Shown: positions 20,255 to 33,034, counted from the stretch's first letter. The stretch: 64,000 nucleotides of DNA from Palaemon carinicauda (GCF_036898095.1 NC_090746.1:50728069-50792068), one strand, 5' to 3'. The notes: a model not told the origin generated them from the sequence alone. Numbers and translations: made by a program.

Positions 20255-23200
20255 GTGTACGTGTCTTCTCTTTGGGATCGCCTTTGCTATGTAAACCTGT
20301 CCAGGGCACGAGGGTGGTATGTGAGGGACCTTTATGTCGTTTGTGGCGACGGACCCGCACTCTCTGTGTCCTACCTGCCAAGGGCATCGATGCGACTGGG
20401 GCTCACCCTGTGATGAGTTTAGGGAGTGGTCTGCCTCTGAATGGGAGAGATTTGGGCGACGTAGGAAGAAAAAGACAAAGCGCGACCATTCCCCTTCTGG
20501 GGCGAGCAGAGCGCGTTCTTCTTTACGCTGCTCCAAATCTTTTTCAAAAGCTCCTTCTCGTTCGCACTCTTTTGAGGGGCGGTCGATTAGGAATGCAGAT
20601 CATATAACTCCATGGCATCCCCGGGGTACTGGGAGTTTGTTGCTTCCCCTAGAGGAGCAACTTCACCTCCAGCCACTGGGGAGACATTTTCCCTTGCAGA
20701 TCTTTTTCAGGTATGGTCGTCCTTAGGGATTTCGGGACCCCCTTCGAAGGAGGAGCTGCTGCGCCTTCTTAATCGTGGATCTAAGGACCCTTCTCTGGAG
20801 CCGTTGACATCTCAAGCTCTGGAGCTGTGCGAAGTCCATCTCTCGCATTCTCCTGGCCCTTCCATGTATGGACAAGGTGATCATTCGCGTTTGCCTAGCC
20901 CACGACTTCTGCTAACGACGAAGCCTCTCTCCATCCTGGGATCTCGTCGTCCCCTAATCCACAACCTTCTGTTTCTTCTCACAGGAATCCGCAGATTGTA
21001 TTTGTAGATTTTCCGGGGACCAGTGTGTCTTCCACCAACAGCGCTAAAGGATGAGCAGCACCATCGTCTCGCCCTTCTGACTCTTCCTCTGATCGTCGTT
21101 CGCGGCAGTCGGAAGATCCATCGGGATGTCAGTCATCAGGTTCCGAGCGAGCTTCGTCAAGTAGACGCTCACGAGCTTCGCACTCGCAAGACCACAGGTC
21201 TCATCGTTCTCCTAAGAGACGTTCCTCTTCACGAGGACAAGTCTCGTGATGACTCTCTGCACTATCACGAGCAAGGTCTAGACCTAGGCCCAAACGCTCG
21301 CGTTCTACATCTCTTGAGATCTAGATCATGAGAATGGCGCTCGCGCTCGCGAGGACGGCTCTCACGTTCACAAGGGCAATGTTCACGCTCGCGAAGGTAC
21401 CGTTTATGAGAATGGTGTTCACGTTCGTCGTGCCGACGCTCACGTTTGCAAGATAGGTACTCGTGACGTTCACGTTGTTCTCAAACGAGGGCTAGATGAT
21501 CCCGTTCACGAACATCTCGTTCGTGATTACGAACCTTGCATTCTTGATCAAGGTCTAGACATTCCTCGTCTAGGGGTAGAGGTAAACGATTGCGCAGTCC
21601 ATCAGCACGTAGCTCCTCAACCAGACCTTCCAAACGACCTCGGGCCTAACCTGATCATGAGATTGACCATTCTTCTGACAGGCGTCCAGCTAAACCTCCA
21701 ACGGGGTTTGCGGCCTGGGGAGTTTTAGCAAAGCTCTTACCTTGGAAACGCTGCGGCGCGTTCTCCAGCTAGAGTAGCCCCTACTCAGAGGCCTTCTCTG
21801 CTGACTGCGTCGGATGTTGGTATTTCTCTGAGGCAGCAGGAAGACGTTATACCTTCCTCTTCTTGTGTGGCTCCCTAGTGTTTGTGCTGCGAGCAATTCT
21901 GCTAGTAAATCACGTCAGTTGACGCATGAAACTCGCAATTTTGCATATGAATCTCGCTTTTTGTGAAATCGCGAATTCCTGCGAGCATTTCACAGCAGAT
22001 GTGTCGGAACCGCGACCAAGTGTGGTACGAACAAATTTCTCTCGGAATTCTGCTTCTTCCAACTCAAGTGGAAGACTGACACTCTTTCCAGAGGGCTTTG
22101 TCATGCCTCCTAATAAGTATGTAAACATGCCTATTAGCCCGGACTTTTTTTCGTGTCTGAAGGAACGTTTTTCCCTGCCCAAGAGATTATCTCCTCAGCT
22201 GACTGCAGCCACTTTTAGGGTTTCTTCCCAAATGACACTCTTCTCTTAGACCTCCTAAGGAGGCCTTAGGTTTGCCTATAGGATCAGAACTTCGTCCTTG
22301 GGTGGGTTTGTTTGTAACCCCCCTTTTGAAGTTTCTGAATGTGGCTCCTCCACCGTTACATCCTCCAAATTTCTCAATCGAGGCAACTCCTAAGATTCCT
22401 TTGGAATCTGTGAAGAGTTCCGGTGGGAGTCAAGAACCTAGAAGTAGTTCTACGGCAGACAATGCCCGCGGATCACCTCCACCTCGATCGCGTGCTGATG
22501 ATTCTCAACTTCCTGACTCTTGTATGGCTGACTGCCCCTTTACTACAGTAAAGGCAAGGGAAGTCATCACGAAAAAGCAGAGAAGACAGATGAGAGGCAT
22601 AACACCACCTCACGCCGACACCATCCACCCTAGGATGAGTAAGGACTTGGGCTCGCCCAGGGAGATCAAGATCCATCCTTTCGATCCTCAAGTCATTGAG
22701 GTAGTGCCTCCGGATCAACGTCCGGTTTCCTTACCTCCTCCAGAGGAGGAACCTTCAGGTCCCCCGGCCAAAGTTTCGTCTAATGCCTCGAGACCTAAGC
22801 AGGTTCCCCCTCCTAAGACGGCGGAGAAATGTCCTGTGCGTAGGGAGTCGAAGGACGACGACGAAATCTAAGAAAGCTGCTGCAAGGGAAGCTCGTTCGT
22901 CTGATGCACAGAGACGATCCCCTGTGGTGGGTCCTCCTAGTTATTCCGTTGATGACCCTAACCTACCCCAGACTCTGGATCCGAGTCTGGAGGTGGATGA
23001 CCCCGTGGACTCAGATGATGAGAACTTTACAAAGGTGGACAGTCCAAACTATCACTCTGAGAAAGAGAGACGTGAGTCGGAGCATACCTTTTGGCAGTTC
23101 CTTGCTTGTATGAGGGCCATCAATAGGCTGTCTAATCCTGGTTCCGCCATCCAGGAGGGGAAGGATATGGTCTTGGATGAGATATCCGAGACCAGTGCAG

Positions 23201-23990
23201 CTTTGCTCGGGTCTAAGGGTCTGACAGCCGCCAAAAGTAAAACTATTGCTCAGATTGCTGGAACTCCTAGTTCCTTGAGGGCAGGTTCCTCCTCTCGATC
23301 CCTTCCTCTTTCTTTTGTGTTACAAAGGAAGTATCACAAGATCGAAGGGGAACCTCATTCCACCATGTCTCTCGACCCTTCGGTAGAGTCTCTAACGAAG
23401 TGTGTACTGACTCAAACCCTCTCCTCTCTGGGAACCTCACTCTCGGCAGCTGAGCTCCAAAACAGAGAGAGAGGTGCGAAGTACGCCATGGAGGCTGCTT
23501 CGTGGCTTGACCTGTGGTAAGGGTCCTGAGGCTTCATGTTCCGCTCCCATGATCTCTCTAAGGAGTCGGCCAGGAAGACATTGGCGTCTTAATTTATATC
23601 AGGTACCCGGACTCTTGAGTTCCTTTCGCGCCATGTTGTCAACCTATGAGCGAATTCCATTTTCAAGAGAAGGGATACCATCATTGAAAAGTTCAACAAA
23701 CAGGTGCCAAAGGTGGAAGTCTCCCGATTGAGGAACTCCACCCTTGAGGGTTCTTCTCTCTTTGTTCTGGAAGAGATGGAGAGTGTGGCTGAGCATTGGA
23801 GGAAATCGTCTAATGATTCTCACTTCCATAGGGCCATGACATCCAGGTCTTATGGTAGACCTTCTCGATCTTCTCGGCCTCAGCATGCACCTTCCTCTTC
23901 TCGCCAGTCATCCTCTAGGTCCTCTGGACTCTTAATGTGAGTAAGCGGCCCTTTCCATCTAAAGAGAAAAGAAGAGAGGAAAGGGAAGTG
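20255..23990 (+). pseudogene. DIRS-B gag-like protein (multiple frameshifts)
   Basis: The N-terminal block at 20334-20450 encodes 'FVATDPHSLCPTCQGHRC' and a further Cys, a putative zinc motif, followed by a Lys/Arg/Ser-rich stretch. 20612-21007 encodes 'FSLADLFQVWSSLGISG' as in DIRS-A. 21100-21600 is an Arg/Ser-rich region with several stops. 22272-22871 and 22783-23520 are open and contain 'SEHTFWQFLACMRAINRL' and 'HSTMSLDPSVESL'. 23704-23940 holds 'VPKVEVSRLRNSTLEG' and a Ser/Arg-rich end. The same blocks occur in the same order in A and C. At least five frame breaks make it inactive. Confidence 0.75.
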
Positions 23991-23999
23991 GCCGATGTG

Positions 24000-25830
24000 G
24001 TCACTCCTAGTAGGAATGACATTCCTCATCACCTACCACCTCTGGGAGGATGCCTATAGCACTGCTGTCAGAGGTAGCAGCTTCTCGGGGCAGAACCCTG
24101 GATGGTTGAGGTGATCACCCAAAGGTATCGCGTCCCATTCATTCAATCTCTCCCTCCTCTAACTCAGGATCCAGTGCACTTGAGCATCTATGCGAAGAAA
24201 TCCGCAAAGGAGTAGGCCCTCAGGGACGAAGTCCAGACTAGGACTATGCTGCAGAAGGATGCTCTACAGTCAGATTTTTCTTGTGAAAAAGACAACTGGA
24301 GGCTGGAGACCAGTCGTTGATCTATCGCCTCTGTGCAAGTTTGTGCAACTGACTCAGTTCAGAATGGAGACGGCAGACACGGTCATCCAAGCGGTTCGTC
24401 CAAGGGACTTCATGTGCACACTGTATCTAAAGGACGCACACTTCCAGATCCCAGTCCATCCGTCTTCAAGGAAGTATCTAAGATTCTCATACGAGGAAAA
24501 GACATACCAGTTCAAGGTTCTATGCTTCGGTCTCGCGACAGCTCTTCAGATATTCACCTGAGTGTTTGCCATAGTGTCATCTTAGGCTCACAGGAACAGC
24601 ATCCATTTTCTCAGATGCTGGATAACTGGCTGATCCTAGCAGACTCGGGGATGACCCTTTGTCGTCACTGAGACATGCTTCTCGAGTTTTGTCAAGACCT
24701 GGGGGTTCTGATAAATCATGAGAAGTCATTTCTGCAACCTTCTCAAAAACTGGTACACCTCGGTATGATAATAGACACCGTACAGGAGAAAGTCTTCGCA
24801 TCAGATGAAAGAGTACACAGAATGAAGGAAGTGGCTGCTCCCTTCCTCAGAGAAGTTCTTCCAGCTTCTCATTAGTTTAATTTGCTTGGCCATCTGACCT
24901 CTCTTATCAGTCTTGTTCCAAACGGCAGCCTTAGGATAAGATCCCTGCAGTGACAGCTGATGCCCGTGTGGAACCAACATTTTGATCCCCCGGACACCCA
25001 AGTTCCTATTACTCAGGAGCAAATAACGGATTTGAATTGGTGGATGGTAGACGAAAACCTTCTACGGAGTCAGAATCTCCTTGTTCCCCTCCAGATTTGA
25101 TGCTCTTCACAGATGCATCAAAAGAAGGTTGGGACCCCACATGCTGCACCATACGATCTCTGGCCTTTGGTCAGAGTCAAAAAGGTACCAGCACATAAAT
25201 CTTCTAGCGATGAGAACAGCATAACTAGCTCTTCATCAGTTGCAACAGCTGCTGGCAGGTCACTCTGTGGTGTTGATGAGCGACAACACCACAGTATTGG
25301 CTTAGATGAACAACAGGGCGGTACCTTTTCGCAGCTTCTGTGCCATCTTGCAGGAAAGAATCTCAGATGTTTAGAAGAACATTCGATGTCTCTACCCACT
25401 TCATTCCAGGCAAGAGGAATGTGCTTGGGGATAATCTAAGCAGAGCAATTCGGATAGTGGGCTTCGAACTGTTTTTGAAATGTCAGATAGCCAACAAAGT
25501 CCTGACTTTGTGGGGTTCCCTGACTAGACCTGTTCTCAACAGCTCTGAACAACAAGGTACAGCTGTACTGTTCTCCAGTCACGGACCCTCGTGCTCTATG
25601 GCAAGATGCCTTCCAACAACGGTGGGACAGCATCGACATGTACGCCTTTCCCCCGTTATGTCTGATGAGAAGATTGCTCAACAAGACCAGAGCATCCAAA
25701 GATCTAAGGATAACCCTCGAGTTCCTTTATCGCATCATGCAGATTGGTTTCCTGACTTTCTGCAACTTCTAGTAGATCTACTCAGAGAACTTCCTCCACG
25801 ACCAGATCTATTCAAACAACCACACGTGAA
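24000..25830 (+). pseudogene. DIRS-B RT-RNase H region (RT catalytic Asp lost)
   Basis: RT blocks: 'GGWRPVVDLSPLCKFVQLTQ' near 24300, 'AHFQIPVH' and 'KYLRFS' at 24430-24485, 'FKVLCFGLATALQIFT' with a stop at the end. The active site at about 24615 reads 'MLDNWLIL', where DIRS-C has the canonical LDDWL: the second catalytic Asp is Asn. The thumb ('LGMIIDTVQEKVF') and RNase H ('LMLFTDASKEGW', a frame carrying 'VVLMSDNTTV', 'FIPGKRNVLGDNLSR') follow. A C-terminal module ends with 'ADWFPDFLQLLVDL'. Frames break at least six times. Confidence 0.82.
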
Positions 25831-26815
25831 CATCTTTCACAGGCCATGCAGTCGCTTCGACTTTACGCATGGAGACTCTCCAGCGTCTCCCCTCTCAGAA
25901 GGACTTTTCACGACAAGTTGCAGAACGAATGTCTGGTTACTTGCATAGGTCCTCAGCCTCGGTCTACCAGGCAAAATGGAGAGTATTCTGTGGTTGGTGT
26001 CGTGGAAGGAATCTCTCTCTCCACTCGATGCCACTATTCCATTAATAGCAGAATTTCTTGTACAGTCTGAGAGGAAAAGCTTCTTTCAGTCTCGGCTATT
26101 AAAGGTTATCGCTTAGGCTTAAGCCTTGCCTTTAAGCTGAAGGGAGTTATTTCCCCTTTGTTGGAGCTTTCTTTACTCATACAGAGTTATGATATTACTT
26201 GGACTCAGTCAGAGATTAGGCCGCCTCCTTGGAACGTGGTTTGTGTCTTGAGATCCTTAAAAACGAACCATTACACCATGCAACTGACCAAAACCTCACT
26301 TTGAAGACAGTGTTCCTGTGCACCTTAGCTTCGGCAAAGAGAGTCAGCGAACTGCATGGCCTCATATGACATCGCCCATTCAAGGGGATGGTGGAAAGTG
26401 ACACTCTGCTTCGTCTCTGAGTTTATTGCTAAAACTCAAAATTTGGGAGTTCCAGATCATAGATACGGTCCCTTTCAGATTGCGAGCCTTCGCTCTTTAA
26501 CAATGACCCAGATTAATTGATAGTATGCCCAGTGAGGAGTTTGAGATACCATCTTAAATGCACTGCAGCAACACGGCCCAGACTAACACCTTGGCTCCAG
26601 ATCCTCCTCAGGTTCATCGATCTAGATTCTATGATATCAGGGGACTCGGTACTTCCCTGAGATTTACACGGAACTTCTTGCAGTCACAAGTACTGCAAGC
26701 GGGCGTGTGGAAGAGTCAGACCACCTTCACAGCCTATTATTTAAAAGATATGACCCACAGGAGACTCAATACATTCTCCATCGGTTCTGTGGTGGCTGCT
26801 CAACAAGTGGTTTAA
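25831..26815 (+). pseudogene. DIRS-B tyrosine recombinase (His of box II replaced)
   Basis: N-terminal pieces are scattered over frames at 25840-26220. Box I 'ASAKRVSELHGL' at about 26330 keeps the Arg. 26558-26815 holds the C-terminal half, where the H-x-x-R motif reads 'FYDIRGLGTSL' (His replaced by Tyr; DIRS-A has HDVR). The Trp ('AGVWKS'), the nucleophile Tyr ('FTAYYL') and 'THRRLNTF' are present. The frame is interrupted by stops near 26370 and 26515. Confidence 0.82.
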
Positions 26816-27289
26816 GAATACCTCAAGCTCCTTGATGGAGAAGTAGCAGTTGGTTGAGGGCATTGGTTACCCGGGTTAAGACTGGGATGAATGAGAGAAT
26901 GTCTGGCTTTCCTTTCTTCATCTTCCCCTTCCTTGGGGTATAGCACCATTTGGTCCCTTTGCAAGCTGGCTTCAACCTCTGCAGGTAATTATCACTTCCC
27001 TTGTGTAGTCTAGTGTAAGTTTTAAAATTATTATCCTGTACACGTCCCCATCGCTTTTCGCGAGGTGAGCCATGGGATACGTCTTGTTTGTCCTATTTAA
27101 ACTCGGAAGGTGTTCACACTAGACAACAACCTCAATTACTGTACACTGCATTGCTCGGGCCGCTATTATACTCACTTTGTATATTTTAGCAAGGTGTCAA
27201 AGTTTTCTTTAGACCAGTCATATACTGTACTAGATAAAACCTGGTCATTGTCCATGTCAGTATCAAGACCTCCACCCTCTTAAGGGTGA
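26816..27289 (+). other. DIRS-B 3' non-coding segment
   Basis: No coding frame. It resembles 55435-55900 of DIRS-C in sequence and position, for example GGGCATTGGTTAC and GAATGAGAGAATGTCTG. Confidence 0.7.
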
Positions 27290-27400
27290 GTCATCCACAT
27301 AGATAACAGAAGGTTTGTTAGTATGGGAACGCATGACAAATTCAGAGATGATTTGTTTTTTCCCTAACTAATACAAACCTGGAGTTATTTATATAAATTG
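27290..27400 (+). repeat. DIRS-B internal complementary region
   Basis: GGTTTGTTAGTATGGGAAC is complementary to the left end at 19985. ATTCAGAGATGATTTG and CCCTAACTAATACAAACC are complementary to the right end at 27620-27665. Confidence 0.86.
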
Positions 27401-27429
27401 GCCCTCCATCACCTGTCCCCTAGGAGTCC

Positions 27430-27665
27430 TGCCTGGAATCAAAAGTGACTGTCTCACTGCTGTGAGTATATATAGAGGCAGCTGGGTACCCCCCCCCCCC
27501 CCAGCAACCCCCCAACCTACCCACTCAAGCAGTAGGCAGTGTTGCCACCTCTCATTTAAAGTCTAATGGCTACTTTGCAGCTGCCGCTGAAAAAAATATC
27601 CACATAGATAACTCCAGGTTTGTATTAGTTAGGGAAAAATACTAATTATCTCTGATTTTGCCATT
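27430..27665 (+). repeat. DIRS-B right inverted repeat and terminus
   Basis: Inverted copy of the left repeat, including a poly-C run near 27488-27502. The outer end AGTTAGGGAAAAATAC is complementary to the ICR. Confidence 0.83.
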
Positions 27666-29789
27666 TTATATAACTACTGTAGAAAGTAAAACAACAATTG
27701 TATAATATATTTTGGTTTCATATTGAGCTAAAGGGTTTTCTTTTGTGTAAAGACTTCACATTGCAATATTGTTAAGTTTTTCTCATTTTTTGTCAAGTCA
27801 TTTTAATGGATAATTGAGGTTTATTGGAAAGCATTCTTATCCGCAATCTTTGCCATAGTAATGATTTAATTTCCTAAAATGGGCTTGGACAGTATAATGA
27901 ATTGAATGAAGGGAGCTAACAAATCACTTTTATTATTATTATTTTTGTTGTTGTTGTTATTATTGTGGGCAACCCTCTTTGTGAAACTTGTTTCATTGAG
28001 TGAAATTGATGCCTCTGTGTGGCACTTTAAAAGATGAATTTTTTTTCTAAAGGGCATAATATTTTAATTATTTTCCAGAAATTCAGCATTTGTTCATTTC
28101 TGTAGTAAGGATGCATTTAGGTTCATTTTATGTTTTTCAAGGAAAAGCAGAAAGTGTACAAAAGAAGGAAATTAGTGTATGAGCAAATTTAAGGGGGGCA
28201 GCCTTCGAATGCCTTATTTTAAGGACAGGACTTTGACATTCATATCACTTAATAAGGTGACAGGATATTTCCAAACTGCATAGGATTTTTGCCTCTGACC
28301 TTCGGTTTTGTGACACCATGGAGATTTATCCTGAAAATTAGTGTTTTTCTAATTCTGTCTTCCTTGATACTTTATATTAAGACCTGGGATTACTACCATA
28401 TATAGACCTGATGTAGACCTCCAATAAAATAGTTTTATTTTTTCTAAAAGTAATATTTTTGCTAGATACGAATTTTTTCATTATGGTAAAAAATAAGCCT
28501 TATAAATCAGGGGGAAAAATTTAAGAAAAAAATATGAAACAAAAATTGGGAAAAGGGCTCTATTTGATTGTTTTATAATGTCAATGCTATATTTTTAAAG
28601 CTAAGGGAGAAGATAGAATTTGAAGGTCATTAAGTATAGTTTTGAGATACGGCTGTTCAAAGTTTTCCTTTGTATTTTTACAAAGACAATATTAATAAAT
28701 CAAGATTATTATTTATTTTATGTTCCTTTTATATATTAATAAACCAAGACAATGTTATGTATGATAATTTAATCATAAATGAAGATCCCTTTACTCAATA
28801 TCTTGCTTCATGGGGCACTGTCAGGTGAGACGGTCGGTCTTTCATCCACAACACTCTTCTCCACTAACACCTCTAGTATCGCCAATATTACCCACTTTGA
28901 ACTATTATTAGAGTGAATTTTCTTCTTCCTTATGTTAATGCGATGTTTAAATTGTCTTTTCCTCTTCGGCATAATGAATTTCTTGCCGAAACCAAGAAAA
29001 GCAGATGTAAAAGCAAGTGAATGTCAGAGGTCAAACTCAAATTTGTACTCTGAGGTTTGAGCTAGCACTAAAGGGTGTAATGATGATAACTTCCTGTCTT
29101 GAGACTCATGGAATTATACAGATGCCATTGCTCATAATTTGTTTTATGTTATAATGTAATAATTATTAAAATTTACGATAACAGAAGAAATATTGCATTT
29201 TCTTGTAGGGATCAGTGTTTTTGGTGTATTCAGTTACTTTTAACTAATTACCCTGTAATTATTAAGTAAAGGGAATTTTGACAAGATATTTTGTATACAC
29301 ATTCTCCATTGCCATGCAAAGCTCATTGAATTTTTTCAGGATTTTGCATTTTTCGTCCTATACCCTTATACAGTATATTGCATTACCGGCCGGGCCCCTT
29401 AAGATTGCCTCTCCGACTAAATCCCTGAGATATGTCAGCCACCAACAACTTGAATGAATGGTGGTACCCTCAGGAGTAAAAAAACATTTTGGATATCACC
29501 TCCATGGGAAAATACCCCATTAGGATGCCCCTAGTTCTCAGCCCCTATAGATCCTCCTTATTACTGCAAAATAACATCAACACAAAAATGTGGCCTAAGA
29601 GCTGAAAACAACTGACCAATCATGATTGGTGATCTTGCAACGTGATCTGCTGCCTTACGCTCCACCAGATGCTTTTATTTAGTATCCTCTTAAACCATTA
29701 TAGTTATTCCGCTTTTGTCTGCGTTCTGTTTTAGGGTATTCTGTTGGGTTTGCCATGGCTGAACATTTTCACCAGGGCTTTTACTCCAT
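27666..29789. other. Unassigned AT-rich DNA
   Basis: No open frame above chance, no repeat unit recognised. It contains short (ATT)/(GTT) runs near 27930-27965 and a slightly GC-richer block at 29390-29790 of unknown nature. It could be host intron or intergenic DNA. Confidence 0.4.
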
Positions 29790-30090
29790 TATTATTATTA
29801 TAATTGGCGAAGTTGCAACCCTAGTTGGAAAAGCAGGAAGCTACAATCTTAAGGGTTCTTACGGAAAAAGCATCATTGTGCAGAAATTAAATATAAAGTA
29901 GTAATGAATAAACTATGCATGAGAAAAAGTAAAAAAATAGTAAAATATATTAACAACCTTAAAATAGATTTGATTATTCAGAAACTATGAAAAAAGACTC
30001 ATGTTAACCTGTTCAACATAGAGACATTTGTAACAAGTTTCAACTCCTTAAGTTCTTCTCCAGTAGTGATAGGGTCATGCAGGAATGGGG
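29790..30090 (-). mobile_element. CR1/Jockey-type LINE 3' tail (copy J2)
   Basis: On the minus strand the sequence ends in the family tail (complement of GCAACCCTAGTTGGAAAAGC) and an (ATT)n run at 29790-29803. The 5' side (about 30010-30080) matches the last codons of the family RT at 34960-35010. Confidence 0.78.
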
Positions 30091-30479
30091 TAAAGCTTTT
30101 TAGGTACCTAGATGACTTGAGTCATAATGGCTGTATTATCCAGGTAACTATATTTAACACCTGCCTTAACTTATACAATCGTACCTAACCCTTGGTCTTG
30201 AACCCCATTTATGGAAACTTATCAATGGATGTTCTTGTTATGATGGAGGGTAGGATCTAGAAGCTGTCCACATTGTCTTGGATGTTGCTCGAAAAACCAA
30301 ATTTTTAAAGATCGTATGGTTTCCCTTTAGAAGAAAGCTCTATCTTATCAAGTCATAGTTAGGTCCGTTTAGGTGGACAGACAATTTATTTCACTTTCAG
30401 ACATGCAAAAGTATTTTTGATTGTTGGACTCTCAATCTCTTGAAAGAATTCCTTTGATTCTTCTCTCCCTTCAGATTTA

Positions 30480-30975
30480 TTTTTTTCACTGACACATCAG
30501 TATGGTTGGAGAGCCTATCTGATAGATATTTAGACTCGGCAGAACATTGTTATTTTAGAAGAAGAGTCACCACACAAATATCTTGGAACTGAAAGCCCCC
30601 ATTGTGTTGTGTCTACAAACTTTCAATGACTTGGTCAAAGGCAAAACTGTCAAGATCAGGACATACAACAAGACTAATTTAGCTTCTTTGAAAATGGGGG
30701 AGTTATAAGATTTGAGATTTTTTGTCACCTAGCCATCCCGATTTTATCTGGACAGGAAGAATATTCCGAGGTGTGCCTTGGGAGAAACATAGTAGTTCCA
30801 ACCAGCCTCAGCAAGAGGAAGTAAGTCCTTTTCCTTTGGAATTGTCACTTTATTCAGATGTCTGCAAAACCATATGACATTTATTGGGCAAATTTCTGGT
30901 AGACTGATCTGCATCATGTCTAAATTACAGACTCCTATCGTTTTTCTCTACTCTCACAGATCCAGTTACCAGAAT
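30480..30975 (+). pseudogene. Ancient DIRS-like RNase H relic
   Basis: No frame is open, but fragments align in order with DIRS RNase H and the following module. 'FFTDTSVW' (compare LFTDASKEGW) is near 30480-30505. 'TNILELKAPIVLCLQTF' (compare HINLLEMRTAYLAL) and 'KGKTVKIRTYNKT' (compare the SDNTT block) are at about 30573-30680. Near 30935-30975 'NYRLLSFFSTLTDPVTR' recalls 'LNNKVPLFSSPVSDPLA'. It is very degenerate. I infer an old DIRS copy; flanks cannot be traced. Confidence 0.55.
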
Positions 30976-32824
30976 AATAATTGTAATGTTACACTTCTGA
31001 GACAGTGTCGCAGTTAATTCCAACTTCATCATCCTTAACCAAGTAAGACTGAATTTGACAAGGACTTGATTGGTGCTTGGTTAATTTCAACGAAGGATTC
31101 ACCAACCCTTTGTCAGGGGAAGTTTCCTTGCTGAAATATTGGTATTTTTAATTTGTGATATTTTTTAGATTCTATAAAAATTTAGACATGTTAGGACTGT
31201 CATGCTTGGAGAATGTCTAGGAAAAACGCATAGATATATTAGATGTCAAAGTTATCTCAAAACCATGCCAATTATGTACCTGCTGCTACATTGGTTGCTT
31301 ATTTTATCCTATTTGCAAACTTGCAGAAAAAGCTTTCCTTTTCAGCAGGTAAAAGCTATAATTTGTTCCTTTGCAAGATTTTGATTTTTATATGATTTCC
31401 AGTGTGCTCATTGGTATAACTTAAGAATCTTTGCCAGCAGTTTGAAAGGAAGTACCCAGAAAAAGATCAAGCCTCTGAGATCTAATGTCTCTTTAGTTCC
31501 GAGCCTCTTGAATAAGCAGATCTTAACTGACTAAACACTGTTTTTTGTATCTTTGGTGAGGAACAGTGAACTGAAAATTCCATTACAGTATATGATAACA
31601 TTCCTACTTATCATGAGGCAACTTGTTGAAAGGATCAACTTTGATTGTCAGCGTCCAACATACGACCAGACTGGTGTCTGCGTCTGCGTGACGTCTGCCG
31701 TAAGAGAGAGACCAGACTGCTACAAGCGTCTGCTGTAACGCTTCCCGTAACACAAGCATATCTCTGCGAGGAAGCGTTGTTGAGCATCGGAGAACTACGC
31801 TCTGATATTAACGGAAAACCGTTTCTTTGGTCTATGGTAGTCTTTAGACTCTTTTAGGAGAAATTTTTTCCCCCCGAGAATCGTAAATGCTAAAAAGAGA
31901 TGAAATTGACCTCTTTTAGCTCAGACCAAACCTACACTGGCGGGGCAGCGTGTGCGCCAACTCAAGCGTGAGCAATGGCTGTGAGAGATCATCAACCGTA
32001 GTCCCGTGAGGGACCTGGGAAAGTCCTTATGACATTTCCAGCGCGCCTTGTGAGCAACCTGAACGTATCCAATGCTGCGAAATACCGTCAACAGTAGTCG
32101 CTAGCCCCCGGAGGAAAGTACTAGATATTCCCCAAACTGGGGGAGGAGAAGAAGCATGAACAGAAGCAAACTGAGCACCTTTTCCCTCAAAGAACTGTGT
32201 CTTACATGATTTTGGTGCTGACACGTCGCCTTCTTTTGAAAAGAAAACCACCGGCGAACATCAGTTACTGCAGGATAAGTTATTAGAAAACATACGACTC
32301 CTGAATGGCCATTCTTATATAAACAGCGGGTAAGTATGTTCAAAAATGTATTTTATGAAAATATCATGTTTTTATTTTGCTGTTCAGTTTGTTACAAGGC
32401 ACCAACTCTTAGGAAGTTGAAACCCAACCAAACTTCCTTCAGCATTCCTTATTTCCTAGTTTATAATAAGAAACAAAGAGGAGGGTTTTTTCCTTGGCAT
32501 TACTTTGAGATCTTATCTTCAGAGGTACCAAGGCTTTTGGAAAGACATACTTATGCTTTTCTATTATTAGATATATCAAAGCAAGTAGATTTCAACACTT
32601 TATTTCTGGCCTAAGCAAGCCACAGTAAAATGTGAGGTGATAAAGCAACACAGGTTATTTGTAATGGCAGGTATGTACTGGTACCACATTATATTTGCAA
32701 AATTTTGTGTAAGGGGTGAGATATGCTGGTGGTTAGATTCCTACTCTTTGGATTTGAAGCTTTTAAGGTCTCTCAAGTGCTGCAAAATAAGAAACATGTC
32801 ATTGTGCTTGTCTCACAATGTCCT
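30976..32824. other. Unassigned DNA
   Basis: Open frames (31202-31384, 31553-31738, 31645-31857 plus; 32027-32251 minus; 32336-32614 plus) have no domain I recognise. The block 31640-32330 is GC-richer than its surroundings and may be a decayed element. Confidence 0.4.
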
Positions 32825-32972
32825 AGAGACGGACTCTTATATGTATAGTATACACGTGATTACCTCCTATATTTATTGCAGTTATTCACCTCTGCGACAG
32901 AGACGGACTCTTATATGTATAGTATACACGGGATTACCTCCTATATTTATCGCAGTTATTCACCTCTGCGTC
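32825..32972 (+). repeat. Tandem duplication, 2 x 74 bp
   Basis: The unit begins AGAGACGGACTCTTATATG and ends CACCTCTGCG. The copies start at 32825 and 32899 and differ at about two positions (GTGATT/GGGATT and TTGCAG/TCGCAG), so the duplication is recent. Confidence 0.93.
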
Positions 32973-33034
32973 AAACACAGTCGCAAGTACTGAATCTTTC
33001 TGCTTTTATACAAAGGAGGATAAGAAGTCAACAT

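Larger units (their letters stand above)
19985..27665 (+). mobile_element. DIRS-B: DIRS1-like retrotransposon
   Basis: This 7.7-kb plus-strand element has a left end (TTGTTCCCATACTAACAAAC), inverted repeats (about 20000-20170 and 27430-27612) and an ICR at about 27290-27400. It carries gag, RT, RNase H and YR remnants with many frameshifts. It is the same family as DIRS-C and related to DIRS-A at the ICR (both have GGAAC...ATGACAAATT then a CTAA-C-ATACAAACC segment). It is older than DIRS-D by its number of lesions. Confidence 0.88.

Noticed and set aside
31640..32330. GC-richer block with frames on both strands as a host gene
   Set aside because: No domain, no conserved motif and no convincing splice sites. 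It may be a decayed element but I cannot assign it.
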